From NCBI GenBank assembly GCA_937889545.1, contig CALAOT010000001.1:1-48435 (forward strand): 48,435 nt of DNA. Direction: 5' to 3'. The notes beneath the pieces were generated by a model. It was not told the origin of the DNA. It saw nothing but the letters and a program-made list of their open reading frames with translations, and made no database searches. Below, piece after piece: positions 18,239 to 27,157 of the stretch; the stretch's first letter is position 1; each line of letters opens with the position of its first letter. Origin of the DNA: an uncultured Opitutaceae bacterium (GTDB lineage Bacteria > Verrucomicrobiota > Verrucomicrobiia > Opitutales > Opitutaceae). The position numbers and the translations under genes are program-made.

Positions 18239-18562
18239 GATCCCAATTCTAAACCTGGCGACGCCCAGGCTCTCACCAGTTCTTGGTAATCTCCGCGCCA
18301 ATCTTGCCCTCGGGCAGTCCGCAGCCCAGCTCGCGGGGTTCCTCATCCAGATCAACGCGAATTGCGCAACGTTTGCTGGCGCCGGAGCTTATCAAACGCC
18401 GCGATGCGCCTTTGCCGTGCGCCGGTAGGTTGCTGAAACCATCCTTGCCGAGCCGTCCTCCCGCGATGGGGCCGAACGCTGGCGGCCATCGCCGTGTCGC
18501 AGATTGCCAACGGGCGCTGCGTGTGGTTGCATCGCCCCGGTGGGCTAGACTCCCCTACTCCC
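18239..18562. other. 324-base divergent intergenic region
   Basis: This separates malic enzyme from the radical SAM operon. It contains the inverted repeat at 18463-18492. A TAGACT hexamer at about 18546 could be a -10 for the operon but has no partner at normal spacing. No gene or RNA is recognised. Confidence 0.5.
18463..18492. repeat. GCGATGG ... CCATCGC inverted repeat
   Basis: Exact 7-bp arms at 18463-18469 and 18486-18492 surround a 16-base spacer, about 70 bases upstream of the three-gene radical SAM operon. The same arm sequence recurs as a tighter palindrome at 20764-20782, just beyond the end of that operon. Confidence 0.4.
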
Positions 18563-18940
18563 ATGATGCATCCGCTCAATTTCGCCGCGGGTTGGTGGCT
18601 TATCCTGGCGGCGTTCGCGAGCGGCGCACTCATAGGGCTCGGGTTTCACCGCGAGGAATTCCTCGGCGGCTATATGTCGTTTCGCAGGCGTCTGGTGAGG
18701 CTGGGCCACATCGCGATGGCCGCCCTGGGCATGCTCAATGTCGTCTATGGCCTTGCTCCCCTGACGGCCGGGGCTGGCCTCCCGGCAAGCCTGCCCGGGA
18801 TGCTGTTCCTGGGCGGTGGCATCTCGATGCCCCTGGTGTGCTTTCTCTCCGCATGGCGGAAGCCCTTCCGTCACCTCTTCTTCATTCCTGTGGTCCAATT
18901 GCTGGCAGCGGTCGCCCTCGTCCTGAAGAGCCTCCGATGA
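18563..18940 (+). CDS. Small integral membrane protein of the radical SAM operon
   Basis: A 125-residue protein with about four hydrophobic helices (around 8-28, 48-68, 78-95 and 103-122) and a basic cytoplasmic-type loop, RRRLVRLGH, after the first. No family is recognised. It starts with tandem ATGs at 18563/18566, and its stop overlaps the next start as ATGA, so it is translationally coupled to the radical SAM gene. A role in presenting or handling a membrane-bound substrate of that enzyme is plausible from context only. Confidence 0.75.
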   Translation: MMHPLNFAAGWWLILAAFASGALIGLGFHREEFLGGYMSFRRRLVRLGHIAMAALGMLNVVYGLAPLTAGAGLPASLPGMLFLGGGISMPLVCFLSAWRKPFRHLFFIPVVQLLAAVALVLKSLR

Positions 18941-20250
18941 GAATCGGCCTTCTCGCGATGAGCGGCGTGCGAGCCCATGACAAGAAGCTCCTTGAACTCG
19001 GCCTGACGCTCCCCGGATTCGTCGAGCGCAGCAAGGTGATCGCGTCCCTCCCGAGCCTCGGGCTGCTCTATCTTGCGGCCTGCACGCCCGCCGGGCACGA
19101 AGTGCACTACTTCGAGGCCGAAGCCGATGGCGCAGAGCCGCCCGAAGTCTACGGATTCGACCTCGTCGCGATCAGCACGTTCTCCGCGCAGATCTTTGAG
19201 GCATACGCGATCGCGGACCGTCTCAGGAATGCCGGCGTCCGCGTGGCGATGGGCGGCCTGCATGTCTCGGTGCTGCCCGAGGAGGCCTCGCTGCATGCTG
19301 ATTACGTGGTTGTCGGAGAGGGTGAGAATGTGTGGCCCGCCGTCGTCGAGGCCGCGGCCAGCAAGGCGCCAGCGGCCCGGTTCGATTCGAGTAGTTTCGC
19401 GCCCGTCGAGATAGCGGCGCTGCCTGTCCCCAGATACGAGATACTCGGGAGGCGCACCTACAACCGCTACACGGTCCAGACGACCCGGGGATGTCCGTGG
19501 CGCTGCGACTTCTGCGCGTCCACAGTGATGCTGAAGGCCCCCTACCGCCGTCGGCCGGTCGACCAAGTGGCCCGGGACATATCAGTTATACAACACCTTT
19601 ACCCGAATTCATTTATGGAATTCGCGGACGACAACACGTTTGTCGACAAGCAATGGGGCAAGGAGCTTTGCAGGAGCCTGCTTCCGCTGCGCGCGAAGTG
19701 GTTCACGGAGACCGATGTCAGCGTGGCCGAAGATACCGAGCTGCTGGAGCTCATGTGCCGGGCCGGCTGCCGCGAGGTGCTGATTGGGTTTGAAAGCCCT
19801 TCGGCTGCCGCACTTGCGGGACTCGAGCAGCGGGCCGACCGGAAGGCGCGCTGGGCGCCCCAGTACGCCGACTCAATCCGAAGGATTCAATCGGCAGGCA
19901 TTGCCGTGAACGCCTGCTTTATCCTCGGGCTGGACGGCCAGACCACCAGCGTCTTCGAGGAGATTCTCCGATTCGTCGCCGAGGTGAACCCGTTTGACGT
20001 GCAGATAACGGCGCTCACCCCTTTTCCAGGAACGCCCCTGTACGAGCGCCTGGTGCGCGAGAACCGCATTTTGCAGCCGGGCGCGTGGCACCTATGCACG
20101 CTGTTCGACGTCAACTACCAGCCGGCCGGCATGACGCCACAGGAGTTGCGGGAAGGCCTTTACCGGCTCGGGGAGCACATTTACAGCGAGGAAGCCACTC
20201 GCAACCGGCGGAGGGGATTTTTTGCCCAGCGTTCGCGCGAAACTACTTAG
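18937..20250 (+). CDS. B12-binding-domain radical SAM protein
   Basis: A 437-residue radical SAM enzyme. Residues 1-165 form a cobalamin-binding-type Rossmann domain with conserved GGLHVSVLPEEA and VVGEGENVWP segments, but no D-x-H-x-x-G, so cobalamin would bind without the usual His ligand, as in many of these enzymes. The radical SAM cluster motif is CPWRCDFC (C186, C190, C193), in the frequent TTRGCPWRCDFCAS context. The barrel continues to about residue 400 (EVLIGFESP, NACFILGLDG, ALTPFPGTPLYERL). The family includes methylases and ring- or lipid-modifying enzymes. It sits between two small membrane proteins in one operon, which suggests a lipid or envelope substrate. The reaction is not predictable. 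Confidence 0.9.
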   Translation: MRIGLLAMSGVRAHDKKLLELGLTLPGFVERSKVIASLPSLGLLYLAACTPAGHEVHYFEAEADGAEPPEVYGFDLVAISTFSAQIFEAYAIADRLRNAGVRVAMGGLHVSVLPEEASLHADYVVVGEGENVWPAVVEAAASKAPAARFDSSSFAPVEIAALPVPRYEILGRRTYNRYTVQTTRGCPWRCDFCASTVMLKAPYRRRPVDQVARDISVIQHLYPNSFMEFADDNTFVDKQWGKELCRSLLPLRAKWFTETDVSVAEDTELLELMCRAGCREVLIGFESPSAAALAGLEQRADRKARWAPQYADSIRRIQSAGIAVNACFILGLDGQTTSVFEEILRFVAEVNPFDVQITALTPFPGTPLYERLVRENRILQPGAWHLCTLFDVNYQPAGMTPQELREGLYRLGEHIYSEEATRNRRRGFFAQRSRETT

Positions 20251-20252
20251 CC

Positions 20253-20645
20253 ATGAAATCACTACTCGCAGTCCGAATCCTCTACATCCTTGCCGCCGTC
20301 TATGACGGGCTCCTGGGACTCGCATTCATCCTTGCGGGCCCGCAGCTCTACTCGTTCTTCGGGATAACTCCCCCGAACCACTGGGGCTACGCGCATTTCG
20401 GGGCGGGCATCCTGGTGATTTTCGGCTGGATGTTCCTGTCGATCGCCCGCCGGCCGCTCGAGAACCGCAACCTGATACCGTACGGGATCCTCCTGAAGAT
20501 CTGCTACGTCGCGACAGTCGGATGGTACTGGGGCCATGGCGACGTCCCGGCCATGTGGAAGTACTTCATGGGCGCGGACGCGGTGTTCATGGTCCTCTTC
20601 TTCCTGAGCCTTTCGGCCCTGCGCCCCGCCGCCCCTGCAGAATAG
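20253..20645 (+). CDS. Small four-helix membrane protein, last gene of the radical SAM operon
   Basis: A 130-residue protein with four predicted membrane helices and short loops containing ITPPNHWGYAHFGAG and GWYWGHGD. His-rich and Trp-rich loops between helices recall the DoxX-like/small membrane superfamily, but no family is assigned. It begins two bases after the radical SAM stop, so it is co-translated with it. Confidence 0.75.
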   Translation: MKSLLAVRILYILAAVYDGLLGLAFILAGPQLYSFFGITPPNHWGYAHFGAGILVIFGWMFLSIARRPLENRNLIPYGILLKICYVATVGWYWGHGDVPAMWKYFMGADAVFMVLFFLSLSALRPAAPAE

Positions 20646-20763
20646 CGCCCGCTTGCTAGGCGGATCGGCCGCGGACAGGCCGGCACCCGGGTATCCTGCC
20701 GCCGCCGGTTGGCGTTTGCAGCGTGCAGGCGGTCCTGCCCCGGTCCGCCTTGGGGCGCGTCCC

Positions 20764-20782
20764 GCGATGGGCGGCCCATCGC
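20764..20782. terminator. 19-base palindrome between convergent genes
   Basis: GCGATGGGC-G-GCCCATCGC is a perfect dyad (9-bp arms, single central base) in the 160-base gap between the radical SAM operon and the GH26 gene. It could fold on RNA from either strand. There is no T-tract, so a terminator role is uncertain; a protein-binding dyad is the alternative. Confidence 0.4.
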
Positions 20783-20805
20783 CCGGCGGGGCCGGGTCTC
20801 GGGCC

Positions 20806-22338
20806 CTACCGCCTTTCGAAGACCAGCGTCATGGTCTGTTCGCCCCTGAAGCCGTTCGTGAGCCTCTGGATCGAGAGGCGCCTTCCGCCATCCATAAACC
20901 TCCACGTGTCCTTGGTTGTCATCTTCGAGCCCGGCTGGGCCCGGGCGAACGTCACGACGGATTCGATTTGCACCGCGTCCCCGGCCTCGGTCAGGCGCGC
21001 CGTGGTGACGCGCGGCGAGTTCATGAACTCCGACTTGGACTCGGCGCCATCGAGGGTAAGCCGCTCCTCCGTCACCTGGTCGTCGGCGGACTCGACGATG
21101 CGGGTTGTCTTGATCGAAAGAGCGTTGCCGCTCTGGACGACATCCAGCCGCGCCGGGGCGAAACCCGCGCCCATCCGCCCGAATTCGCTCCTGTCCTCGT
21201 CGAGAACCCAGGACCCGGAGAAGTCGGCGGCCTTGGGCGCATACTGAAGGGGCTCCAGGCCGCAGGCCTTGCGGTAGGGCTCGGTCGCCTCGCAATAGGC
21301 CCTGTCTTCGATCCCGAGGTAGCGCGGGTCCCGCATGAGGGCCTCGTATTGCTTCCTCGGGGTGTTCCGGACCATCCCCGACCACGTCATGTAGTATGTC
21401 CACTTGGGCTGCTGGCTCAGGATCTCCGGCGCCGGGGGGTTTCCCACCTCCGCGAGGGCGAGGGGTTTCCCCTGGGACAGGGACACCAGGCTGTCGTAGT
21501 AGGCCTGGCTAAAGTCGTTCCCATAGACATCCAGGGCGAGGACATCGACGTACTGGATGCCCGGGAAGTACTTCGCATGCTCCCTTCCGGGCTGGCTGGG
21601 CCGATCCATGCTCCAGACCCAGATCAGATTGTTCAGGTGGTGGTAGTTCACGAGCCGGTCGAACATCTGGCGGTACAGGGCGATCGTGCTGTACTCTCCC
21701 GTGCGCCCGCCCCACCAGAACCAGTCGCCGTTCATCTCGTGGTAGGGGCGCCACAGGACGGGCACATGGGCGTCCTGGAGCTGCTTCAGAAACGCCGCAA
21801 TCGTGTCAACTTGCGCGCACCAGTGGTTGTAGAGAGCGGTGCCGGGAGTCAGCACGTCCCTGAACTGGCCGTCCAGGAGCTTCCCCTGCACGCTGGTCAG
21901 CGCCTTCGGGTCACTGTTCGCAAGCTGCCGGAACGTGATCGGCTCGTCGGCCGTGGGAGGGACCGCGTGCCAGCAGAGGGCTACCAGCGAGCCGAGCTGA
22001 TGCTGCCGAATCGCCTCCTGCACGATGTCCGGCCGCGCAAGGTAGGAGTCGGAGTCTCCGGCCTTTGCATGGCCCCAGTCGGAGCCGAATATGACCGGCG
22101 TCTTGCCGATGTACTTGGCCGCAAACTGGGAGTTCCGGCTCTTGGCATTCGGAGGATTGTGCTGCCCGGTGAGGGTGTACTTGCCCGAGACATCGTACAG
22201 AAGCTGCAGCAGCGCCTTCGCCTCGGGCGAAGCCTGGGGGGTGACGGGCGCCGCGGCCTCGGAGCCCGCCCAAAGCGCCGGGGACCCGAGGAGAACAGGG
22301 AGCGCCATGAGCCGAATGGCCCGGATCAGGGTTTTCAT
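20806..22338 (-). CDS. Secreted glycoside hydrolase family 26 protein with C-terminal lipocalin-like domain
   Basis: A 510-residue secreted protein. Signal peptide residues are about 1-25. The GH26 (beta-mannanase clan) barrel runs from about 40 to 370. E201 in VLWRPYHEMNGDWFWWG is the acid/base. E297 in LALAEVGN is the nucleophile. LTGQHNPP near 56-63 is a typical N-terminal GH26 motif. Residues about 385-510 form a separate all-beta domain (FSGSWVLDEDRSEFGRM at its start) like those appended to Opitutales/Acidobacteria proteins, not a known carbohydrate module. Likely beta-1,4-mannan hydrolysis; other beta-glycans remain possible. It is a single gene with no sugar transporter beside it. Confidence 0.9.
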   Translation of the reverse strand: MKTLIRAIRLMALPVLLGSPALWAGSEAAAPVTPQASPEAKALLQLLYDVSGKYTLTGQHNPPNAKSRNSQFAAKYIGKTPVIFGSDWGHAKAGDSDSYLARPDIVQEAIRQHQLGSLVALCWHAVPPTADEPITFRQLANSDPKALTSVQGKLLDGQFRDVLTPGTALYNHWCAQVDTIAAFLKQLQDAHVPVLWRPYHEMNGDWFWWGGRTGEYSTIALYRQMFDRLVNYHHLNNLIWVWSMDRPSQPGREHAKYFPGIQYVDVLALDVYGNDFSQAYYDSLVSLSQGKPLALAEVGNPPAPEILSQQPKWTYYMTWSGMVRNTPRKQYEALMRDPRYLGIEDRAYCEATEPYRKACGLEPLQYAPKAADFSGSWVLDEDRSEFGRMGAGFAPARLDVVQSGNALSIKTTRIVESADDQVTEERLTLDGAESKSEFMNSPRVTTARLTEAGDAVQIESVVTFARAQPGSKMTTKDTWRFMDGGRRLSIQRLTNGFRGEQTMTLVFERR

Positions 22339-22478
22339 GAGGGGAGCCCTACCACGCCTGAGGGTGCTGTCAACGGGGCCTGCCGCCCTAACCGGCGCCG
22401 ACGGCGCCCGGAACGCGGTGATTCCCGCGAAGTCGGCCCGCGGCCATGCTCCCTAGCTCCGATGTTGCCGGGCGGCCG

Positions 22479-23927
22479 CTAGAACGCTATCCAGGCTTCG
22501 GCGTAGAGGGTGTTGTTGCCCCGGGCGTTGGAGCCGGCGCCGTCGTAGTTCGTCCGCGCCCCGTTGAAGCGGTTGTAGACGGTGTATTGCAGGGAGAACT
22601 TGATATTGCTCCGGGGCCAGAACGCGGGGCCCCCGTGCTTGTTGAACGGGAGGTAGTTGACCTGCAGCACGAATCCGTCGCTGGTGGGAGAGCCGGCCTG
22701 GCTGCCGCTGAAGATCAGGGCATCGTTTGATCCGTCGATCAGAAAATACTGGGCCGTGGCCCCGTAGGTCTTGTCGTAAAGGTAGTTCACGGTCGCCTTC
22801 ACGCTCTCCAGCGTGTCCGAGGAATTCGCCGTGTTGCCAAGCGCGTAGCTCGCATCCCAGCTCTGCCGCTCGTAGATCCAGCTCAGCATCGCCGTGACAT
22901 CGTGGGGACCCTGCGACACCTGGTACTGCGTATCGAACCCGTAGTCCGCAATCCGGTCCGTGCCGGCGCTCGGGTCCCGGCCCGGATACGTGTCCGAGGC
23001 AAGGCCGAACGTGCCGATCTCCCAGCGCGCATCGCCTACCAACTTTGTGAACGCGAAGCGCCAGTAGGGCGCGAGGCCTGTGATCTGGGTCTCGCCTGTC
23101 GGGTCGATGCCGAGAGACCTCTGCATCTGGGCTCCCAGGGTGTGATAACCCCCGATGTCGAAGTAAAAGGTGTTGGCCACCATGGCGTAGACGCCCACGC
23201 CGGCCACCTGCTGGGCGAGGCCTCCCTCGATCAGGGTCCCAACGGCGGGTGTTTGCGACAGCTTGGAGCCGGAGAATGGATACCCCCAGGCCGGGGTCGT
23301 ATTCCACAAGTCCTGCAGGGTCGGGTTGTTGTTCGCGTAAACCCCGTAGATCACATCCTGATCGCGGACGGTGCCGGTGTTGGCAAAGCGCAGTTCCGTG
23401 TTGTCCCACGACCAAGCCTTGGCGACGCCGTCGTAGGTCGTCTGGCTGAAGATGCCGAACTTGTTGGCGATCTCGGCCCCCTCCTTGCCGAATAGGGCCT
23501 CGGCATAGGGCCCGAACAGCCGGCCGGCGTAAAAGACGCTAATCTGCGTGACCGCAAAGTTGTTGTTGTCGCCAAACCCGGGCGAGGCCCCCCCCGCCTG
23601 GGGAGCCTGTGTATGCGTGAAGGAAGGCTGCAGCATGACGGCGATCGGCGGAAACTCGGACTGGTCGGCGCTGTTTGTGTAGCCGCTCAGCTTGAACTGG
23701 CGGCCATACTCGTTGAGCACCGGAAACTCGGTGTGGCAGTCGGTGCACTGCATGTTCAGCTGCCGGGCAAAGCTCGGCAGCGCGAGGCAGGTGGACGGCG
23801 CGAGCAGCGCGGCCGCCAGGAGCAGGCCGCCGCAGGCGCCGGCTTTGGGCCATGCGGTGTGGACGGCGGATGGCGCCCGGAGTCCCGGGCGGAAGGAGGC
23901 ATTCAAGGCTCGCGGGTTGTTTTTCAT
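22479..23927 (-). CDS. Cyc2-like outer-membrane monohaem cytochrome-porin
   Basis: A 482-residue protein. After a long leader with a hydrophobic core (about 30-48) comes LPSFARQLNMQCTDCH: one c-type haem site, C61-T-D-C64-H65, at the extreme N-terminus of the mature protein. The segment after it, YGRQFKLSGY, is also found in Cyc2-type iron oxidases and in related, less studied cytochrome-porins. The remaining ~400 residues alternate in a beta-barrel pattern rich in Tyr/Trp and end in WIAF, the C-terminal Phe of outer-membrane barrels. Haem would be carried in the barrel lumen to pass electrons across the outer membrane. A GAGGAAGAAG ribosome site precedes the ATG. It follows the hexahaem gene by 85 bases and is probably in the same operon. 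Iron specificity is not shown. Confidence 0.8.
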   Translation of the reverse strand: MKNNPRALNASFRPGLRAPSAVHTAWPKAGACGGLLLAAALLAPSTCLALPSFARQLNMQCTDCHTEFPVLNEYGRQFKLSGYTNSADQSEFPPIAVMLQPSFTHTQAPQAGGASPGFGDNNNFAVTQISVFYAGRLFGPYAEALFGKEGAEIANKFGIFSQTTYDGVAKAWSWDNTELRFANTGTVRDQDVIYGVYANNNPTLQDLWNTTPAWGYPFSGSKLSQTPAVGTLIEGGLAQQVAGVGVYAMVANTFYFDIGGYHTLGAQMQRSLGIDPTGETQITGLAPYWRFAFTKLVGDARWEIGTFGLASDTYPGRDPSAGTDRIADYGFDTQYQVSQGPHDVTAMLSWIYERQSWDASYALGNTANSSDTLESVKATVNYLYDKTYGATAQYFLIDGSNDALIFSGSQAGSPTSDGFVLQVNYLPFNKHGGPAFWPRSNIKFSLQYTVYNRFNGARTNYDGAGSNARGNNTLYAEAWIAF

Positions 23928-24012
23928 GTTTGAGCTTCTTCCTCGGGTGAGGGTTGGACGCGGTCGTCTTGGAGTTTCTGGGTCCCGATCGGGAAAGTGG
24001 GATGTGCGCCGC

Positions 24013-25401
24013 TCAAAATCCGAGGTCCTCTCCCTTGGGCTTCAGGCTGAACAGGTAGGCGACCAGGTCGTCCGCCTCGGCGTCTTTGATCGTGCTGCCC
24101 CACGCCGGCATGTAGAGGGGCGGCGCCGGCCGGTGGGGATCGAGCGGAAGGATCTCGCGCTGGCCCTTGAAGATGATCCCCTTCAGCTCGGCCTTGGTGT
24201 AGCCGTCGGCCACGTACGTCAGCGCAGGGACCTGCTGCGCCGTCTTCGCGTTGGCGTTGGGCACCCCGCCCTTGCCCTCGGGCCCGTGGCAGCCGGCGCA
24301 CCCGTACTTGGAGAAGATTCCCCGGCCGCGGTCCACCGGACCCATCAGCCCGAGGATGCCCAGGCCCACCTTCTGGTCGCGCAGGTGCACCAGGAAGTCG
24401 GTCAGCGCCCGGGCCTCGGCCTCGGTGAAGCCGAAGCGCGGCATCACGGAGCCCGGGCTTACGGTTTGCGGGTCGCGGAAATGCTGCATCATCCACTCGG
24501 GCGTGCGCCGCAGCCCCACGTCGTCAAGGGCGGGACCGACCTTGCCCCCCTGCCCCCCCATGGAATGGCATCCGAGGCAGCCCTTCTGCTGGAAGAGGCG
24601 CCGGCCCTCGCTGGCGCTCGGGATCACCTTCATCGAGGCGTAGAAGCCGGGGAGCTCCGCGCCGGTCTGGCTGAGCATGAAGAGCACGATCGCGTCGATG
24701 TCCGTGTCGGTGAACTTCTGCGGCGGCATCCCCGAGTCGGGCGTGACGGCGGCGGGCGTGATGAAGTGCTGCCTGAGCCAGTCCGGCGAGCGGCGGGCGC
24801 CCACCCTGTCGAGCTCCGGGCCGATGTTCCCGCCGACTCCGGCGAGCTTGTGGCAGCCGCGGCAGCCGACGGTCTCGAAAAGCTCGCTGCCGCGGGCCAG
24901 CTCCGGGGCGGCGGGGTTGTCGCTGGCCTCGTGGCACTGCCCGCAGGACGCCTGGATGTATTTCTGAGGCAGCATAGGCTCGTCCCAATGCGGCACGTGG
25001 CCGTGGGCGTCCTCAATATTGGTGGCACGGCCCTGGCCGCGGTGGCAGACGGTGCAGCCGAACTTGTCGAACGGGTGCTGGTCATGCAGGGGGTGGTAGG
25101 CGAGAGGCTGCGGGTATCCGCCGTAGCTCGGATCCTCGACCGCGAGATGGCAAGTCGTGCACCGGTCGACGCGGTTGAGCTCGGGCAGGAGGATCTGGCG
25201 GACCTGCACCGGCGTGCTCTGGGCCAGCAGCCGCTGGTCCGGCGTCGACGCGCGGCGGATCTCCTCCCGGATGAACCGGCGCTGGTAGTCCTTCCACGGC
25301 CGGTACTCGTCGCGGTAGTAGCCGAGGCCCACGAGAACGCCGACCAGGAGGCCGAGCGCGGTGAACCAGGCGTAGAACTTGCCGACCGAGGTCCCGTGCA
25401 T
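24013..25401 (-). CDS. Membrane-anchored hexahaem cytochrome c of the bc-type complex
   Basis: A 462-residue protein with one N-terminal anchor (about 11-28, WFTALGLLVGVLVGLGYY) and six haem motifs: CTTCH 81-85, CTVCH 116-120, CGQCH 153-157, CRGCH 180-184, CLGCH 275-279 and CAGCH 368-372. The first three form a His-rich multihaem module; the last three each begin a ~90-residue class I cytochrome c domain with Met ligands nearby (MPPQ, MPRF, MPAW). It replaces the single-haem c1/f subunit and would carry electrons from the Rieske cluster to periplasmic or outer-membrane acceptors. The ATG is one base after the cytochrome b stop (TGATATG), indicating coupling. Confidence 0.93.
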   Translation of the reverse strand: MHGTSVGKFYAWFTALGLLVGVLVGLGYYRDEYRPWKDYQRRFIREEIRRASTPDQRLLAQSTPVQVRQILLPELNRVDRCTTCHLAVEDPSYGGYPQPLAYHPLHDQHPFDKFGCTVCHRGQGRATNIEDAHGHVPHWDEPMLPQKYIQASCGQCHEASDNPAAPELARGSELFETVGCRGCHKLAGVGGNIGPELDRVGARRSPDWLRQHFITPAAVTPDSGMPPQKFTDTDIDAIVLFMLSQTGAELPGFYASMKVIPSASEGRRLFQQKGCLGCHSMGGQGGKVGPALDDVGLRRTPEWMMQHFRDPQTVSPGSVMPRFGFTEAEARALTDFLVHLRDQKVGLGILGLMGPVDRGRGIFSKYGCAGCHGPEGKGGVPNANAKTAQQVPALTYVADGYTKAELKGIIFKGQREILPLDPHRPAPPLYMPAWGSTIKDAEADDLVAYLFSLKPKGEDLGF

Positions 25402-25402
25402 A

Positions 25403-26689
25403 TCAGCGGCCCTCCGTGATCGCCGGGGGCGGCCGCCACGGCACGACCCACGACCAGTTCGGGCCGCGGAATGCGGTCCCGATAATCGTCAGCGCGACGG
25501 CCACCACCAGGCATACGCTGAAGATGACGTTGGCGATCGTGCGCTCGCGGGCGAACCAGCGCCCCACGCCCTGGACACGCCGGTCCATGTAGGGCAGCAG
25601 GAGCAGCGCCGTCACCAGCAGGGAGGGCACTACCACCCCGCCCCAGAAGGCCGAGTAGCTGACGAGCTCCTGAAGCCCGAGGAAGTACCACGGGGCCTTT
25701 GCCGGATTCGGAGGATGGACCGCGTTGGCGACTTCCTCGAGGGGCGCGTTCCAGAAGACCGCCAGGAAGAGCACAACGGCGACCACGAGCAGGAAGAGCA
25801 GCAGCTCGCGGAAGATGAGGTGCGGCCACGAGAACACCTCATCGTCCGGGTCCTTGCCGACCTGCGGCGTCGTCCCGCGGGCCAGCTCCATCAGGCCGTA
25901 ACTCTTGTTCGTCGGCAGCTGGCCGAGCGCGATCGACTGGACGGTGTCCTCGGTTCCGTCGGGGCGCGACAGCCCGCCGTCCTTGCGCACTCGCCAGAGG
26001 TGCACCGCGATCATGAGCCCGGCTATGGCCGGCAGCACGATCACGTGCAGGGCGTAGAAGCGCGTCAGCGCCTCCTGGCCTACCACGTTGCCGCCGAGCA
26101 GGAGGAACTGAACCTTCGGGCCGATCAGCGGCGCATAGCCCGCTATGCTCGTGCCGACGGTGATCGCCCAGAATGCGAGCTGGTCCCAGGGCAGCAGGTA
26201 GCCGGTGAAGCTCAGTCCCAGGGTCGTGAGGAATAGGCCGACGCCGAGCACCCAGTTGAACTCGCGGGGCCGCTTGTAGGCCCCGGTGTAGAAAACGCGA
26301 CACATGTGCAGCGCCACGGACAGCACCATGAGGTGCGCGGCCCAGCGGTGCATATTGCGCACGACCAGCCCCGCCGAGACCACGTACTGCAGGTCCTTCA
26401 TACGCCCGTAGGCCTGCTCGGTGCTCGGCACGTAGTAGAACATCAGCAGCACCCCCGTGACGGTCAGGATGAGGAACAGGTACAGCGAGATCAGGCCCAG
26501 GCCGAGCGTGTAGGACGCCCGCAGCGCGTGCCGGCTGACCTTCGCCGGCTGCACGTGCAGGAGGAAGCTGGAGACCATCGCCTGGGACCGCTCCAGGTTG
26601 CTTTGCGGCAGGCCCACGCGGAAGACGGAGCGCCCCACGCGCGTATGCGCGAACCAGAGCCAGATTCGTTTGGGCATCGGCGTCTTCAC
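25403..26689 (-). CDS. Cytochrome b (fused b6/subunit IV type) of a Rieske/cytochrome b complex
   Basis: A 428-residue integral membrane diheme protein that oxidises quinol with the Rieske protein. Haem ligands are the His pairs in [20 protein letters not shown] and [20 protein letters not shown]. The quinol-site region [15 protein letters not shown] is conserved. The subunit IV part is fused ([16 protein letters not shown]), where the usual PEWY reads APWY and so lacks the Glu. The GTG start overlaps the Rieske stop as GTGA; an ATG four codons later (26677) is an equally good choice. About eight membrane helices. It is clearly a menaquinol-type, b6f-like enzyme rather than a mitochondrial-type bc1; that assignment is inference from the motif. 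Confidence 0.92.
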   Translation of the reverse strand: MKTPMPKRIWLWFAHTRVGRSVFRVGLPQSNLERSQAMVSSFLLHVQPAKVSRHALRASYTLGLGLISLYLFLILTVTGVLLMFYYVPSTEQAYGRMKDLQYVVSAGLVVRNMHRWAAHLMVLSVALHMCRVFYTGAYKRPREFNWVLGVGLFLTTLGLSFTGYLLPWDQLAFWAITVGTSIAGYAPLIGPKVQFLLLGGNVVGQEALTRFYALHVIVLPAIAGLMIAVHLWRVRKDGGLSRPDGTEDTVQSIALGQLPTNKSYGLMELARGTTPQVGKDPDDEVFSWPHLIFRELLLFLLVVAVVLFLAVFWNAPLEEVANAVHPPNPAKAPWYFLGLQELVSYSAFWGGVVVPSLLVTALLLLPYMDRRVQGVGRWFARERTIANVIFSVCLVVAVALTIIGTAFRGPNWSWVVPWRPPPAITEGR

Positions 26690-27156
26690 ACGATGAGGTA
26701 CTTGTCCGAGTTCACGCTCTGGGCCTTGTCGATGAGCAACCGGTTGTCCTTGCTCAGCGTCACGAGGAACCAGGCGAGCCCCCGCGGCGCCGGCCCGCTT
26801 TCGACGGATCCCTCCTCGTTGAATGCGCTGCCGTGGCACGGGCAATGATAGCCTCGGCCCGCGCGGTTCACCGTGCATCCCAGGTGGGTGCAAACCGCCG
26901 ACACGCACCGGAAGCTGTTGCCCCGCCGCACGAGGAAGACCCGCTCGGCCTCGAGAAAGGTGATGGACCCGTCGGGGTAGTCGTCGGGCTTGCCGGCCTT
27001 GAAGCGCTGGCCGGGCTCGAACACGACGTTTGGCTCGAGGAAGCGCACGGTGGCCACGGCCGTCGCAACCGCGGCGAACGAGGCCGCGAGCCAGCCCAGC
27101 GTCAGCTGGAAGAATCCGCGGCGCGAAACGCCATTGTCTGGAAGGGTCCCGTTCAT
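26686..27156 (-). CDS. Rieske iron-sulfur protein
   Basis: A 156-residue Rieske [2Fe-2S] subunit. Residues 9-40 are a twin-arginine signal anchor ([20 protein letters not shown]). Cluster ligands are C89 and H91 in CTHLGC and C105 and H108 in CPCHGS, with the disulfide pair C94/C107. The Ser of CPCHGS, which raises redox potential in many members, is present. The ATG at 27156 follows the flavoprotein stop by one base (TGACATG). It pairs with the cytochrome b encoded next. Confidence 0.95.
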   Translation of the reverse strand: MNGTLPDNGVSRRGFFQLTLGWLAASFAAVATAVATVRFLEPNVVFEPGQRFKAGKPDDYPDGSITFLEAERVFLVRRGNSFRCVSAVCTHLGCTVNRAGRGYHCPCHGSAFNEEGSVESGPAPRGLAWFLVTLSKDNRLLIDKAQSVNSDKYLIV

Positions 27157-27157
27157 G

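Noticed and set aside
23692..25419. 575-codon plus-strand frame opposite the cytochrome genes
   Set aside because: Low-complexity Arg/Gly/Val composition mirroring the cytochrome coding strand; all cytochrome motifs are on the minus strand.
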